Virus record (IMG/VR): IMGVR_UViG_3300017767_000121
Coordinates: 1-25,068 of that record
DNA from: a virus
DNA: 25,068 nucleotides
Direction: 5' to 3' (one strand)
Every line of letters starts with the position of its first letter. The first letter of the stretch is position 1. The translations under genes were made by a program, and so were the position numbers. The notes beneath the pieces were generated by a model that made no database searches, was not told where the DNA came from, and saw only the letters and a list, made by a program, of their open reading frames with translations. Shown here in pieces: positions 13,431 to 23,296 of the stretch.

Positions 13431-13436
13431 TTCCTC
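13431..13436 (-). promoter_or_regulatory. Ribosome binding site for BppU-like gene
   Basis: The minus strand reads GAGGAA six bases before the ATG at 13424. The 28-base gap here (13425-13452) is the longest in the window and shows no terminator hairpin. Confidence 0.65.
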
Positions 13437-13452
13437 GTAATTACCATCTTAC

Positions 13453-13752
13453 TTAACATTTCCACCTTCTTCTAGCCTGTCTTATTCTAGAGTTAGGGTC
13501 ATTTCTTGTTTTAGCTGAGCTACGTTTAAGCTGACCTAGGGATCTAGCGCAATATGACTTACGTCGTTTTGCTGCTTTGCTTCCTTTTTTAACCTTTCCA
13601 GTAACCGCTGTCTTTAGTTTACTACCTGGATTTGCTTTACGATAGGCTCTAACGCCTTTCGCTGTCATGCCAGCTCCAGCTTTTGTTTTACGATAATTAG
13701 CGCCTTTTCCTTTAGTGGTCTTACGGATAGGCGTTTCTTTCTTTCTAGCCAT
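13453..13752 (-). CDS. 99-residue very basic conserved phage protein (DUF6321-like)
   Basis: The protein is dominated by Lys, Arg and Ala. It contains AGAGMTAKGVRAYRKANPGS, KLKTAVTGKVKKGSKAAKRR and KSYCARSLGQLKRSSA, and ends RIRQARRRWKC. The G-M-T-x-K-G-V-x-A-Y-R-x-x-N-P-G-S-x-L-x-T-A-V core followed by K-G-S-K-A-A-x-R-R-K-S-(Y/F)-C-A-R matches a phage family I recall as DUF6321, also found in cyanophages. The charge suggests nucleic-acid contact, but its function is unknown. Cys68 and the terminal Cys are notable in so basic a protein. The ATG shares a base with the giant virion-protein stop (TAATG). Confidence 0.75.
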   Translation of the reverse strand: MARKKETPIRKTTKGKGANYRKTKAGAGMTAKGVRAYRKANPGSKLKTAVTGKVKKGSKAAKRRKSYCARSLGQLKRSSAKTRNDPNSRIRQARRRWKC

Positions 13753-16700
13753 TAAAATTCAACCCCTAAGTTATTAATAAAAGGAAATGCCCTTGCAAGG
13801 TTATCTTCAAATAGTACTTGGTCAGCCAAGTCGATAATAGGAATTTGTGATACTAATGGATTATCTCCATGAGTCATACCACTCCACGCACTCTCCACAA
13901 TAGTCCACGGCCCATAAATACCTGCTCGGTTTGCAATATCGCTGACATATTCGGGCCACGACATAAAATCTGATCTAAACACTTCTTTACTTGCATCAAC
14001 CCCTGGCAATGCCATTTGTCCTAAATATTTAATCCATTCTCTAGTTTCTAACCCTACCATGGCCAACGGTAACATAGTTCCCGCACCCATTAACAGTAAT
14101 GCAGCTCCTCCGTTTATATGCCCGTCTTCAGCATATCTGTTTTTAAATTCTCTTCCAATCCCACCTAACACAGTAGTTCCGTAGGAATAAAAATAAGACT
14201 TTAAAGAAAACACAATTTGCCAATATGGACTATTTGCCCAGTTAGGTCTTTGACCGGGATCTGGTCTAATAATACTTTCGTCTGCAAATTGCCTAATAGC
14301 ACTGCCTACCTTCTGACCTACTTCACTATTAAAATTTTCACCATCAGCCTGCCATTGTTTTACTTCAGCGCGAGTTAGTCCAAGTTCTGCAAGATATCTA
14401 GTATTTCGTTGGGTATCTCTAGCAGCTGAGTTTATAATAAACCGCTTGCCCATACCTACGGCTAGCTCTCTGGTAAAATTAGTATACTGAGTAAGTAGTG
14501 TAGCTTTAAAAAACCAATCTAAACTTGAGGATGCCCACTTTTGTTGCCAGTCTAAATCTCCAGGAGTCAGGTAAGCCGTAGCAACAGCTTCGCTTGAAGT
14601 TACTCCAAGATCTTTAGCTAGTTGCCTGTATTCTTCAATACTCATAGTAGATTTTAATTCATGCATTAAATCTTTAACATTACCGAACTCTTTACTACGA
14701 GTAGCAATCGCACCTAAGTCTGTAAAAGATGAAAAAGTTGCCATAGATAAAGTAGTAAAAACAGTCCACACTGTTGCAATACTATTAAATGTTTTAAATC
14801 CTTCAGATATATCAGCCCCTGATCTACCCAACAAACCATCAAAAGTTTGGTATAATTCATTTCGTAAAGCTTCTCTTTTTTCAGAGTCTTGAGGGTGTCT
14901 GTCTTGAACAATTTCTTCAACAAGGGCATCCAGAGTAGCAGCACCACCGCGTCTTTCAAATTCTACTTTTTTAACAACTTGTGCTAGGTAAGGAAGAATT
15001 GCGTACTGCGGAGGATGAAGTATCTCATTAGGGATACCTTTTGCGTTTTCATATTCTCTAATTTTAGCAGTTGTTAAAAACTCTAGAACTCTTTCAGATG
15101 CTGCTCCTAAACCAACGTCTGCTACATTATCGTTGCCTAGCTCAAGTGCAGCTCCATGAACTGTCGCTTTGTTAGCAATTTTAGTTACTATTTTATCTAC
15201 TTCTGTTCTTAGTTGCTCATCAGTAGCTTGTGCTAAGTCTATATCTAAGACTTTATCAAGGGTGCCGTTATTACGTGCCTTAGTTAATTCTGTAAGTATT
15301 AAGTCTTTAAAGAAAGTAGGATTTTGAGAAATTTGAGCAATGTTTAATAGTCTTGGGTAATAGTTTTTTAATCTACCCATAGGTTTTCTACCGGATTCTG
15401 TTTTTTCTCCAGTAACAGGATCAACGTCATATTCTATAGTTTGTATAAAAGATTCACCTGTCTGTTTGTTTATAATGTAATCATCGTAAACAGTTTGTTC
15501 TAGAAACTCTCTGATTTTTTTAGCTTTAGGGGGCAAGGAGTCTGTACTTTGTGTGTCGTCTTCTACTAAGGCAAACAATGCTTCATATTGACCCCATTCA
15601 GTAATAGGAACACCAACTATTTTTTCTAGCTCACTTAAAAACTCATTACGTTTTGTAACACGTACATCATTATACCCTTCAGGCCCTATTGTTTGTGATT
15701 TTTTATTCCAAAAATTAGCTAATTTTTCTCCAGCTGGCCCAAGACTTCTATAAAAAGTTGTAACTGGGGCGCTTAATTTTAAGAACTTTTGTAAGTAACT
15801 ACCCCCTCCAACAGATAAAACTTTACGAACCGCCGCTGTAAGTTTCTTAACCGCCGATGGGGGAACAGTAAGTTTTATATCAGTTATGTAATTATCTACA
15901 ACATAGTCTTCTGTTGTTGATGCCTCTTGACTAGCTACTCTGTCTACATTTTGTGCTTGTTGATTAGCTTTTAATACTCCATCAAAATATTCTGCAAAAG
16001 TAGTATCAGACTTAAATCTTTTGTATAAAGTATTAGCTCCAGATTCAAATGCTTTTCGCACTTTCATAAAAATACTAGCAACAGTTTTAAAATACTTATC
16101 GACTATATTTTTTGGTTTGGCTTTATTTATATCGCTGTTTCGTTTAGAACCTTCTGCTAATACTAATTTGTTTACATACGCAGCTACTTGATCTGCATAC
16201 CATTCTTCAAAAGCCTTTTTTTGATCTTGTTGGTTGTATTGCCCTACGCCTTGACCTTGTACGTTTAAATTGTTCCTAGCTGTTTTAAAAGCATTCCACA
16301 GTCTGATCTTTATGTTTTTATTTTTAGGTAGTCGTAGCTCGTCAAATTGTTGATCAAATATTAAGTGTCCGTGTTCATGGAGCGCTACTGAAACTTCTCC
16401 TATTAAACTTTGTTGTTGTGCATTAGTTAGTTTGCCAAAGTCGCGTACAGAAGTAGTTAAAGCAGCATCACTTTTAAGAACGATAAGAGGAGAAGCCAAG
16501 TACCTACTTTTAATAGTAGATCCTTTAACGTTTCCTTTTTCCATACTTTCTGCTAGGTCGGTAAGAGTTTTTATAAAACTTTGTACTGCATCCCGTTGTT
16601 GCAGAATCTCAGGTATTGTCTTAGAAGGAAATGAAAATAGTTTTGTATCACTCCAAAAATCTGGCCCTCCAAATTTACTTTGCTCTAAAAGATTTTTTAT

Positions 16701-19700
16701 ATCTTCAAGAGTAAGTATTATTGGGTCTGAGTTTAGTTTATAAACATTAGTTAGTTTTTTAATAAAACCATTTAAAACACTAGATGTTGCATATTTAATG
16801 TCTAATTCATTTTTTAAAGATTGTTTCTTTCCTGGTGGTCTATATGGAACATACAATTCTTCTCGTTGATCTAAATTAGTATCTTCTTTAACTTCCATTG
16901 TTTCTTCTGGCTTAACTTTTTGGGATAGTCTAAAGCTTAGCCATTCAGGAACTAAATTAACTGCTTCTGTTTCAGATTCTTGACCCGCTGCTTCTTCTTG
17001 GAATTCTGTAGCTGTAGTATTTACATCCGGTATTCTAACTAAGTTTGAAAGTTTAAGCCCTGATGTTTTATCATCTGGAAATATTTTTGTAGAGTTATCA
17101 TATTTAAATATTGCTCGTAATTTATTTATATCACCAACACCCTTGGCTTCTCCTCTTATCGTTCTTAAAGCTGTTCCGGTTGTACTAGTATTAAGAGATA
17201 CTATTGATTTATTGGGAGGAAATTTGCCATCAATTTGTTTAGTAGATACAACATTGCCTCTTTCATCTTTAACACTAACAACTTGATCTAGTGATTTATT
17301 GGTTGGTGATTTATAATCTATAGTATAAGTAGTGCCTCTAAACTTACCTTTCTTTTGATTAACATGCGTTATTAAATAAGAAATGCCTGCATAAAAATTA
17401 AGCTTAGCGCGTTGTGCACCAGTTGAAGAAGAGTCCCCGACAAACCTTTGTTCTACGTTACTATTAATTTCACGCCCTAGATTTAATATAGTAGCCATAG
17501 ACAAAACTTGTTTTTTTATTACGTTTCCGTTTTTGTCTCGATGAACTAATTCAAAAGGCGACTGATTTTTTATCTTAGTTACGGTTTCTGGTTTAGTATT
17601 AAATGTTTTATCTATAGCTGACTGTGTAGCAGCATTATTAAGTTTTTCAATATCTATAGAAGTATCTGCATCCCTTAATACAAATAACCTAGCACCAGCA
17701 GGAGTTTCAGCAAATATTAGATCAGGGGTAACTCCTGGAAATGCGTTTAGCTCCCTTGCAAGTTGATCAAGCACAGAGTCAGAAATATATTTTTTATTTT
17801 CTATTATGTTATTTCTAGCTTGTTCATCTTCTATTAATGCAACTGTTGAATCAAACCTTTCATCAAAATCTGGGGATCTTTTAATCCCTTCTGCGGGGTC
17901 TAAATAATTTAAAAAAGAATAGCCATTGGCGTTTCCTATAACTCTGTTACCAGAAATTTCTTGTACATCAAGTCGTTCTAATGTTGTTGGGTTAAGTTGT
18001 GGTTCAGTAGGAGTTGCTGGACGAGTTGCCACTCCTGAAGCTACCGCCTGTTCTGCATAAACTGAATTTACTTTGGTATCAGGGTCAAAAGTTACTAATA
18101 GCCCATTAACTTCTACAAGATCTCTTATTGTTTGATTAACATCATTAGGGTCTGATTTAGTATTTAAAAATTCTTCTAATGCCTGGCGCGACTTAAAATT
18201 AATAACGTTTGATGTTGTTGCCGGTGCATCAGTTCCATTAATCCGGAAAGATTCTTGTATAGTTCTAGCCTCTTCTGGAGTAATGTATCCTTGATTTTCT
18301 AACTCTGCTATTTGTTCGTCAGTAAGCTCTATATTGCGCACCGTAACGTCGTCTTCTTGTGGCTGAGTTACAGTGCCTTCCGCATCAACACGTTCTTTTC
18401 TTGTTCGTAAAGCTTCTTCGACAGTAGATACTTCTGGAGAAATATTGCCAACATTACCATCAGCATCTGGAAGGGTATTTGCAAATTCTCTAGCTCCTTC
18501 CAAAGCTCTTTCTGCTCCTTCCGGGTCATTTGCCGTATCAACAGCTTGTTCAAATACAACACTGCCACTTGCATCTTTAACACTAATAACTTGATCTGGG
18601 TTACCAGGTCTTACGTTTGTGTAGTCAAGATTAGTTGCTAAAGTTTCTTCAAAAACCGCAGCAGAGTCAGCATTAGCATCTTGTAGATTAGTAACTACAT
18701 CAGCATCTGGAGTAAATACAAAACCCCGTCCTGCTACATATCCTAAGAACCCTCCATCAACAGTTACCGTTTCTCCGGTTTCTTTAGCACGATCTAGATC
18801 TTGGTTAGAAAGAGTAGTGCCTTCGGTAGCTCTATATTTAGGAATGCTATTTTCTGGTATAAAAGTAACGTTTTTTGCATTAGCTGAATTTTTAGTAGCG
18901 TTAATTTGAGCATCTATGTCTTTTACTGGCTCAGCTGTTGGGCTAGATAAATTTGCATCAGAAGCACCATAGGTAGTTCGTGCTTCATTGGCTTCAGCTG
19001 ATGCTTCTTGTTTATTACTAAGCATTTGACGCGCTTGCGAAAAAATAGATGCTGGCACAGCGCCTGCTCCACCAATAGCCTTACCTGCAAAAAATCCCCC
19101 AAATGCGGCTTCTCCTATTCGTAACTGCGCTTGCTCAAAAGTGTAACTGTCATCAATAGCAAAACGTTGTGCTATGCTTATACCTTCTTGGGTTACTTCG
19201 ACAGCTGCTTCTGAAACTCCTGTTTTAAGTGCAGTTTTAGAAATATCTGCGGCAAGTCTTTTTATTCCTAAAGAAGAACCACTTTTTGCAGCGTCTTTTA
19301 ATGCAAGTTTACCAAGCGTTTTTAGTATAAAAGCTTCGCCAGTAACTTCTGCAGCTGCTTGTGGTATAGCTATACCTAGGGCTTGCCAAGCTCTTGTAGC
19401 ATTAAGTTCCTGACCACCTTCTTCAAACTCTTGAAAAGAAGAACCTGCTAATAATGGATAATTAAACCCAAAGGCTCCTCCCATAGCTCCTCTTTTAGTT
19501 CCTTTAGCAACATTACGTGTAAGTGCTGCTCCCGCTTTTAAAAAGTCTTCTTCGTCTGGAGTTAATGCTTTTTTCTTAATTTTCTTTTCGGCTAAATCTT
19601 TTAGTTTCTTTTTTAAATACCTTCTGCCCGCTAGATTAAGCCCCATTTTACCTAAAGAACCCGCAATTGCTCCGTATATGCCACCAGCAATAGACCCTGC

Positions 19701-20201
19701 TGCATAAGGTAAAGCTTGTCCTATAGCTTGAGTTGCTTGTTTAGCAACCGTCTTAAATGTTTTTGGCCCCTCGACAAAGTCTTTAAAATCAGTAGTTCCT
19801 TCTGAAGCTAAGGCAGATTGAGCTTGTGCTACTTCAGCTGCTTCTATAGATCTATCAAATCCCTGTTCGTCCCCTTTAATACTAGCAACTAAAGCATTAA
19901 AGTTATTAATGTCGGTTTCAATTCCTAAAACGCCAGATCGGACACTTTTTCTAAAAGTTTCTCCAAGCCCATCTTCTACTTTTTTTATGTCTACACTTGC
20001 TTCTTTAGAGGGATCTCGGGCTGCTTCCTCTTTAGATACATAATCTGGATCTATAAGACCAAAGGGATCCCCTTGAGGTACAGAAGGATCATTAATTAAA
20101 CTAAAAGGGTCACCTTCTGGAGTTCGTTGTTTTCTATATAAATTAGATGCACCTAGTACTGCATTACCTTTTGGAACATCTGTGTCTAGTTTAGTAGCCA
20201 T
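13752..20201 (-). CDS. Giant internal virion/ejection protein with zincin metallopeptidase motif
   Basis: The 2149-residue protein follows three smaller candidate internal virion genes, the place of T7 gp16. Residues 30-52 carry two GDPF-(S/G)-LI motifs. Residues 159-190 are a Gly/Ala-rich hydrophobic stretch followed by Lys-rich helices, and another hydrophobic segment lies at 2031-2050. At 1275-1279 the sequence ALHEHGHLIF contains HEXXH (His1275, Glu1276, His1279). FEEWYADQVAAY at 1331-1342 offers Glu1332 or Glu1333 as third zinc ligand. This arrangement is typical of zincin metallopeptidases. I see no transglycosylase motif like that in T7 gp16. The likely role is ejection into the cell with the DNA to form or modify the trans-envelope conduit. 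Protease activity is predicted from the motif only; position and size support the virion role. Confidence 0.82.
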   Translation of the reverse strand: MATKLDTDVPKGNAVLGASNLYRKQRTPEGDPFSLINDPSVPQGDPFGLIDPDYVSKEEAARDPSKEASVDIKKVEDGLGETFRKSVRSGVLGIETDINNFNALVASIKGDEQGFDRSIEAAEVAQAQSALASEGTTDFKDFVEGPKTFKTVAKQATQAIGQALPYAAGSIAGGIYGAIAGSLGKMGLNLAGRRYLKKKLKDLAEKKIKKKALTPDEEDFLKAGAALTRNVAKGTKRGAMGGAFGFNYPLLAGSSFQEFEEGGQELNATRAWQALGIAIPQAAAEVTGEAFILKTLGKLALKDAAKSGSSLGIKRLAADISKTALKTGVSEAAVEVTQEGISIAQRFAIDDSYTFEQAQLRIGEAAFGGFFAGKAIGGAGAVPASIFSQARQMLSNKQEASAEANEARTTYGASDANLSSPTAEPVKDIDAQINATKNSANAKNVTFIPENSIPKYRATEGTTLSNQDLDRAKETGETVTVDGGFLGYVAGRGFVFTPDADVVTNLQDANADSAAVFEETLATNLDYTNVRPGNPDQVISVKDASGSVVFEQAVDTANDPEGAERALEGAREFANTLPDADGNVGNISPEVSTVEEALRTRKERVDAEGTVTQPQEDDVTVRNIELTDEQIAELENQGYITPEEARTIQESFRINGTDAPATTSNVINFKSRQALEEFLNTKSDPNDVNQTIRDLVEVNGLLVTFDPDTKVNSVYAEQAVASGVATRPATPTEPQLNPTTLERLDVQEISGNRVIGNANGYSFLNYLDPAEGIKRSPDFDERFDSTVALIEDEQARNNIIENKKYISDSVLDQLARELNAFPGVTPDLIFAETPAGARLFVLRDADTSIDIEKLNNAATQSAIDKTFNTKPETVTKIKNQSPFELVHRDKNGNVIKKQVLSMATILNLGREINSNVEQRFVGDSSSTGAQRAKLNFYAGISYLITHVNQKKGKFRGTTYTIDYKSPTNKSLDQVVSVKDERGNVVSTKQIDGKFPPNKSIVSLNTSTTGTALRTIRGEAKGVGDINKLRAIFKYDNSTKIFPDDKTSGLKLSNLVRIPDVNTTATEFQEEAAGQESETEAVNLVPEWLSFRLSQKVKPEETMEVKEDTNLDQREELYVPYRPPGKKQSLKNELDIKYATSSVLNGFIKKLTNVYKLNSDPIILTLEDIKNLLEQSKFGGPDFWSDTKLFSFPSKTIPEILQQRDAVQSFIKTLTDLAESMEKGNVKGSTIKSRYLASPLIVLKSDAALTTSVRDFGKLTNAQQQSLIGEVSVALHEHGHLIFDQQFDELRLPKNKNIKIRLWNAFKTARNNLNVQGQGVGQYNQQDQKKAFEEWYADQVAAYVNKLVLAEGSKRNSDINKAKPKNIVDKYFKTVASIFMKVRKAFESGANTLYKRFKSDTTFAEYFDGVLKANQQAQNVDRVASQEASTTEDYVVDNYITDIKLTVPPSAVKKLTAAVRKVLSVGGGSYLQKFLKLSAPVTTFYRSLGPAGEKLANFWNKKSQTIGPEGYNDVRVTKRNEFLSELEKIVGVPITEWGQYEALFALVEDDTQSTDSLPPKAKKIREFLEQTVYDDYIINKQTGESFIQTIEYDVDPVTGEKTESGRKPMGRLKNYYPRLLNIAQISQNPTFFKDLILTELTKARNNGTLDKVLDIDLAQATDEQLRTEVDKIVTKIANKATVHGAALELGNDNVADVGLGAASERVLEFLTTAKIREYENAKGIPNEILHPPQYAILPYLAQVVKKVEFERRGGAATLDALVEEIVQDRHPQDSEKREALRNELYQTFDGLLGRSGADISEGFKTFNSIATVWTVFTTLSMATFSSFTDLGAIATRSKEFGNVKDLMHELKSTMSIEEYRQLAKDLGVTSSEAVATAYLTPGDLDWQQKWASSSLDWFFKATLLTQYTNFTRELAVGMGKRFIINSAARDTQRNTRYLAELGLTRAEVKQWQADGENFNSEVGQKVGSAIRQFADESIIRPDPGQRPNWANSPYWQIVFSLKSYFYSYGTTVLGGIGREFKNRYAEDGHINGGAALLLMGAGTMLPLAMVGLETREWIKYLGQMALPGVDASKEVFRSDFMSWPEYVSDIANRAGIYGPWTIVESAWSGMTHGDNPLVSQIPIIDLADQVLFEDNLARAFPFINNLGVEF

Positions 20202-20206
20202 TAAAC

Positions 20207-22687
20207 TTAAGTTTGCTGTGTTCGTTGACGTTGCTGTGCTTGTTGACGTTTAAGTAGTACGCTTAACACTCGTTCTGCATTTTTAGAGCCTAAAGCAATT
20301 TTTAAATCCCCAAGAGAAATTGGTTGCTCCTTCACACCTCTAAAATTTCGTAATTGTAACTTCGATGCGTCCGTTATGTTTCCATCTGGCCCAGTAACAA
20401 CTTCAAAATTGTTTAAGTCTGTAAACGGATTAACGCCACCAGGTGCTTCGCCCCAACTTGCTACCCAACCCGCTAACCCGCCTATCCTTTTACTAAGAAC
20501 ACCTGCGGTAAGCATATGAACAACCATTTTTTCTTGCGCTCTTTTAATAGAACCTATCTGTCTTGGGTCAACAAAGCCATCATAGTTTCCAAATTCTATA
20601 ATTTCATCTAATCTAGTTAGTTGTTCTAGCGCTCTACTAGAAGAAACTTCTAAGTCTGTTATAGCCCCTACAGATTCATCTGATAATCCTTTGTTATCTT
20701 TATATACCCTTGTTATAAGGCCAAATAAGCCCCTTTCGTTTGCTACTTGTAGTTCTCCGATAGCCCCAACGCCTTTATCAATTTGAGCATCAACTTTTTC
20801 AAGTGCATTATCTATGCTAGTTATATATCCTTTAAATTGATCAGCCGCTGATTTACCACTTGTATTACGTGTTCCCATTAGCGACAAAGTATCAAGAGAA
20901 ATATTAGGGTCACCTGTTGTATAGGTATTCCAATTTGAATCGAATAAAGTGTCATAAAGAGCATTATTAAAAGAAACCGTACCATTAGAGTCTGTTTGTA
21001 AAGAAGCCGCCATAGCAGCAGCAGTTAAAGCCCTTTGTACTTTTATATCGTTAGCAAAATTACGTGGTGTTCTAGCTACAGCTTTAGGGCTATTGTAACC
21101 CCCAGCTTCTGCTACCTTTCTTCCCTTATCAATTATATCTTCGGCTACTTGTTGGTTTACTGACCCGTCAGGATTTAAAACTGTAGCTGCTGCATTATCA
21201 CTTATTGCAGTAGTTATTTTACCAGTATTTTTTTGAATTTTTTCTAAGCTATTAAAATTCGTTGGGTCAATTAAATTTTGCCTAGTTTTATTTTTTGTAG
21301 CTAAAGAATCTATATCTTCTAAACTTGCCCCAGCGAGTACGGCTTGATCAACTGCTGTTTGTGGATTTAGTAGCTCATCTCGTTCTAATTTTTTTGGGTC
21401 ATTTTTAGTACTAAAAAGAGAAATTTCTTCTTCTGCAGCTTCTGCGCCTCGTTGATTTTGATCTGCAAAAGATTGAATTGAAAGTAAAGTAGTTCCAGGA
21501 GGAAGCCCTAATTTTGCATCTCGATCTTGTAATCTATCAGCGTTTCTACCAATAACGTCCCAGTTATTTTTTACAAAAGAATTTTTTTCTAGGTCAACAG
21601 GCACACCATTTCTATCTAAACCGCGAATATAAGTAACACCTTTAGCCGCGTTAACGCCGTCTTTTCCAATTCTAAGACCCTCTACATACTTAGTGCCTGC
21701 TAATTCAGGAAAGTCTTCATTAAATTTAGCAGGCCTCATTACGTTTGGAGAGTACTTTCCTATATCAAGAGGAATTTTATATGCGGCCTCAGGATCTCGC
21801 TGTCCTCTTAAAAATTTAGCCCCTCCACTAGTATCGGTGCTGTCTATCATAGGTAACGTAAGAGCATCTTCGCTATTTTCTAACAGTGTTGTTGAAGCTG
21901 GCGCTGTTCCTGCGTCTCTTTGTTGTTGTAGTTGTGCTTGTGCACCCTCTCGTTCTGGGAACAAACGATTTGCCGACTGATCCCCAGCACTAGGAGTCAT
22001 GCTAGCATTAGGAGTCATACTATTTCTTAAATAGTCTCTAAGCTGGCCGGGGGTTGCTCCAATAGCTCCTCGTGCGGCGTCAACGTCTCCTTGTTTTTCT
22101 GCAACTTCAATAGCCGTATTAACCGTATCTCCATCTTCTATAGTTTTAGCAGTAGCTTGTTGCAGTTGTTTTTGTCTGTTATCGCCCGCTAAAGTAACAC
22201 CTCGGGCGTTTATTTGCCCAATTATTAGAGTGTCAAGCCCACCACTTAAAGTAGCTAAAGACTTATATTTATTTGCAATAGCATTGTTTATTTGTTCAGT
22301 TGTAAACTTTGTAACTCTACCATTAGGATCTGCATTAGAAGTATCAGTAACAATGGTATCTTCGCCGGTCTGTGGGTTTTTTAGCCCAACAACCCAACTG
22401 CCATCTTCTTCTTGCATTACGTTAGACACATCAAACTCTACTATAGAACCATCTGCAGCAACGCTTGGTACTTTAGTTCCCATTAACAATCTTCTTTTAT
22501 CAACCTCGTTGGCGCTGTTTATATCTCCTACTACTGATTCCGTATTAAAATCATATCTAACACCTTTAGTGTTTGATAGGTCTTCTTGAGCCATTTTCGC
22601 ATAACGTCTTTGTTCATTAGCGTCTACTTCTTGTGGGTCATCAGGCATCTGAAATGACTTATTAAATGCGTTTAGAAATCCCGCCAT
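20207..22687 (-). CDS. Internal virion protein, probable gp15-like ejectosome component
   Basis: The 826-residue soluble protein begins MAGFLNAFNKSFQMPDDPQE. It is acidic and mostly helical, with Gln- and Asn-rich stretches (for example RQKQLQQATAKTIEDGDTVN) and a C-terminus rich in Gln/Arg (LLKRQQAQQRQRTQQT). The mid-region beta element NVMQEEDGSWVVGLKNPQTG resembles a small strand module. No catalytic motif is recognised. Size and position between a small virion protein and the giant protein correspond to T7 gp15 (747 residues), a tube-forming ejection protein. That assignment rests on synteny, not on recognisable sequence similarity. It starts 12 bases after the preceding gene and ends five bases before the giant gene. 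Confidence 0.65.
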   Translation of the reverse strand: MAGFLNAFNKSFQMPDDPQEVDANEQRRYAKMAQEDLSNTKGVRYDFNTESVVGDINSANEVDKRRLLMGTKVPSVAADGSIVEFDVSNVMQEEDGSWVVGLKNPQTGEDTIVTDTSNADPNGRVTKFTTEQINNAIANKYKSLATLSGGLDTLIIGQINARGVTLAGDNRQKQLQQATAKTIEDGDTVNTAIEVAEKQGDVDAARGAIGATPGQLRDYLRNSMTPNASMTPSAGDQSANRLFPEREGAQAQLQQQRDAGTAPASTTLLENSEDALTLPMIDSTDTSGGAKFLRGQRDPEAAYKIPLDIGKYSPNVMRPAKFNEDFPELAGTKYVEGLRIGKDGVNAAKGVTYIRGLDRNGVPVDLEKNSFVKNNWDVIGRNADRLQDRDAKLGLPPGTTLLSIQSFADQNQRGAEAAEEEISLFSTKNDPKKLERDELLNPQTAVDQAVLAGASLEDIDSLATKNKTRQNLIDPTNFNSLEKIQKNTGKITTAISDNAAATVLNPDGSVNQQVAEDIIDKGRKVAEAGGYNSPKAVARTPRNFANDIKVQRALTAAAMAASLQTDSNGTVSFNNALYDTLFDSNWNTYTTGDPNISLDTLSLMGTRNTSGKSAADQFKGYITSIDNALEKVDAQIDKGVGAIGELQVANERGLFGLITRVYKDNKGLSDESVGAITDLEVSSSRALEQLTRLDEIIEFGNYDGFVDPRQIGSIKRAQEKMVVHMLTAGVLSKRIGGLAGWVASWGEAPGGVNPFTDLNNFEVVTGPDGNITDASKLQLRNFRGVKEQPISLGDLKIALGSKNAERVLSVLLKRQQAQQRQRTQQT

Positions 22688-22699
22688 CTTATTTACCTT

Positions 22700-23296
22700 T
22701 TAAATAAACTTAGAAACAAAACCACCTATACCGGTAATTAAGTTTGCTTTACTTTGAGCCTTAGCTGCATTATATGCGGCTTTGCGTTGTGCTGCATTTG
22801 CAGAAGCATCACCTAATAAGCCCATAGCTTGAGAATAACTGTTGTTAGCCGCAGATAATAATCTACCTAAAGAAGTTGTATTCTGTTCTTGTTGATCTAA
22901 CCTAGCTTGGTTAACTGCACCTATACCACCTAAAGTAGTAGACTGAGTAATTCTGTTTTGCTGGGCTAGCTGTTGGGCTGGAGTAAGGGACACCCCAAAC
23001 CTTTCCTGATTTCTACGAACAATGTCTCTGGTTAACTGAGGAGTTCTTGCAGCAGATTCTTTAGCTTCATCTATTAAACTAGTATCTGTTAATGCCTTAT
23101 TAACCGCATCTCTTTCAAACTTATCTGAAGTATTTAGTCTCTTTAAATATTCATCTCTAGTAATACCTGCAAGAGTTCCCTCTGGATCATCACTCATAAA
23201 CTGATCTAGATAAGACGAATCATACTGCTTATTTGCACCTTCTGTATTAGTATTAGGTGATGCAAGAACTGATGACATAAGACTAAACATGCTCAT
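22700..23296 (-). CDS. Internal virion protein, probable gp14-like
   Basis: The 198-residue protein has a polar N-terminus (YDSSYLDQFMSDDPEGTLAG), then long Ala/Gln-rich helices including RFGVSLTPAQQLAQQNRITQ, and an Ala-rich C-terminal segment, AAYNAAKAQSKANLITGIGG, ending FVSKFI. The size matches T7 gp14 (196 residues), the first ejected protein, which forms an outer-membrane pore. The order gp14-, gp15- and gp16-like is preserved. No TM helix is obvious, as for other gp14-type proteins. The RFG(V/I)xLTPxQ motif is one I associate with marine podovirus virion proteins. Its ATG shares a base with the previous stop. Confidence 0.6.
   Translation of the reverse strand: MSMFSLMSSVLASPNTNTEGANKQYDSSYLDQFMSDDPEGTLAGITRDEYLKRLNTSDKFERDAVNKALTDTSLIDEAKESAARTPQLTRDIVRRNQERFGVSLTPAQQLAQQNRITQSTTLGGIGAVNQARLDQQEQNTTSLGRLLSAANNSYSQAMGLLGDASANAAQRKAAYNAAKAQSKANLITGIGGFVSKFI

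Noticed and set aside
14714-14959. Minus-strand 81-residue frame inside the giant gene
   Set aside because: It is Leu/Lys-rich low-complexity read from the AT-rich giant gene in another frame, with no ribosome site or recognisable domain.
16432-16743. Plus-strand 103-residue frame opposite the peptidase region
   Set aside because: No domain pattern or plausible start context; composition is that of antisense to a well-supported coding frame.
22230-22589. Plus-strand frame of 119 residues with a hydrophobic start
   Set aside because: It is fully within the 826-residue virion gene on the other strand and has no family motif; treated as a shadow frame.
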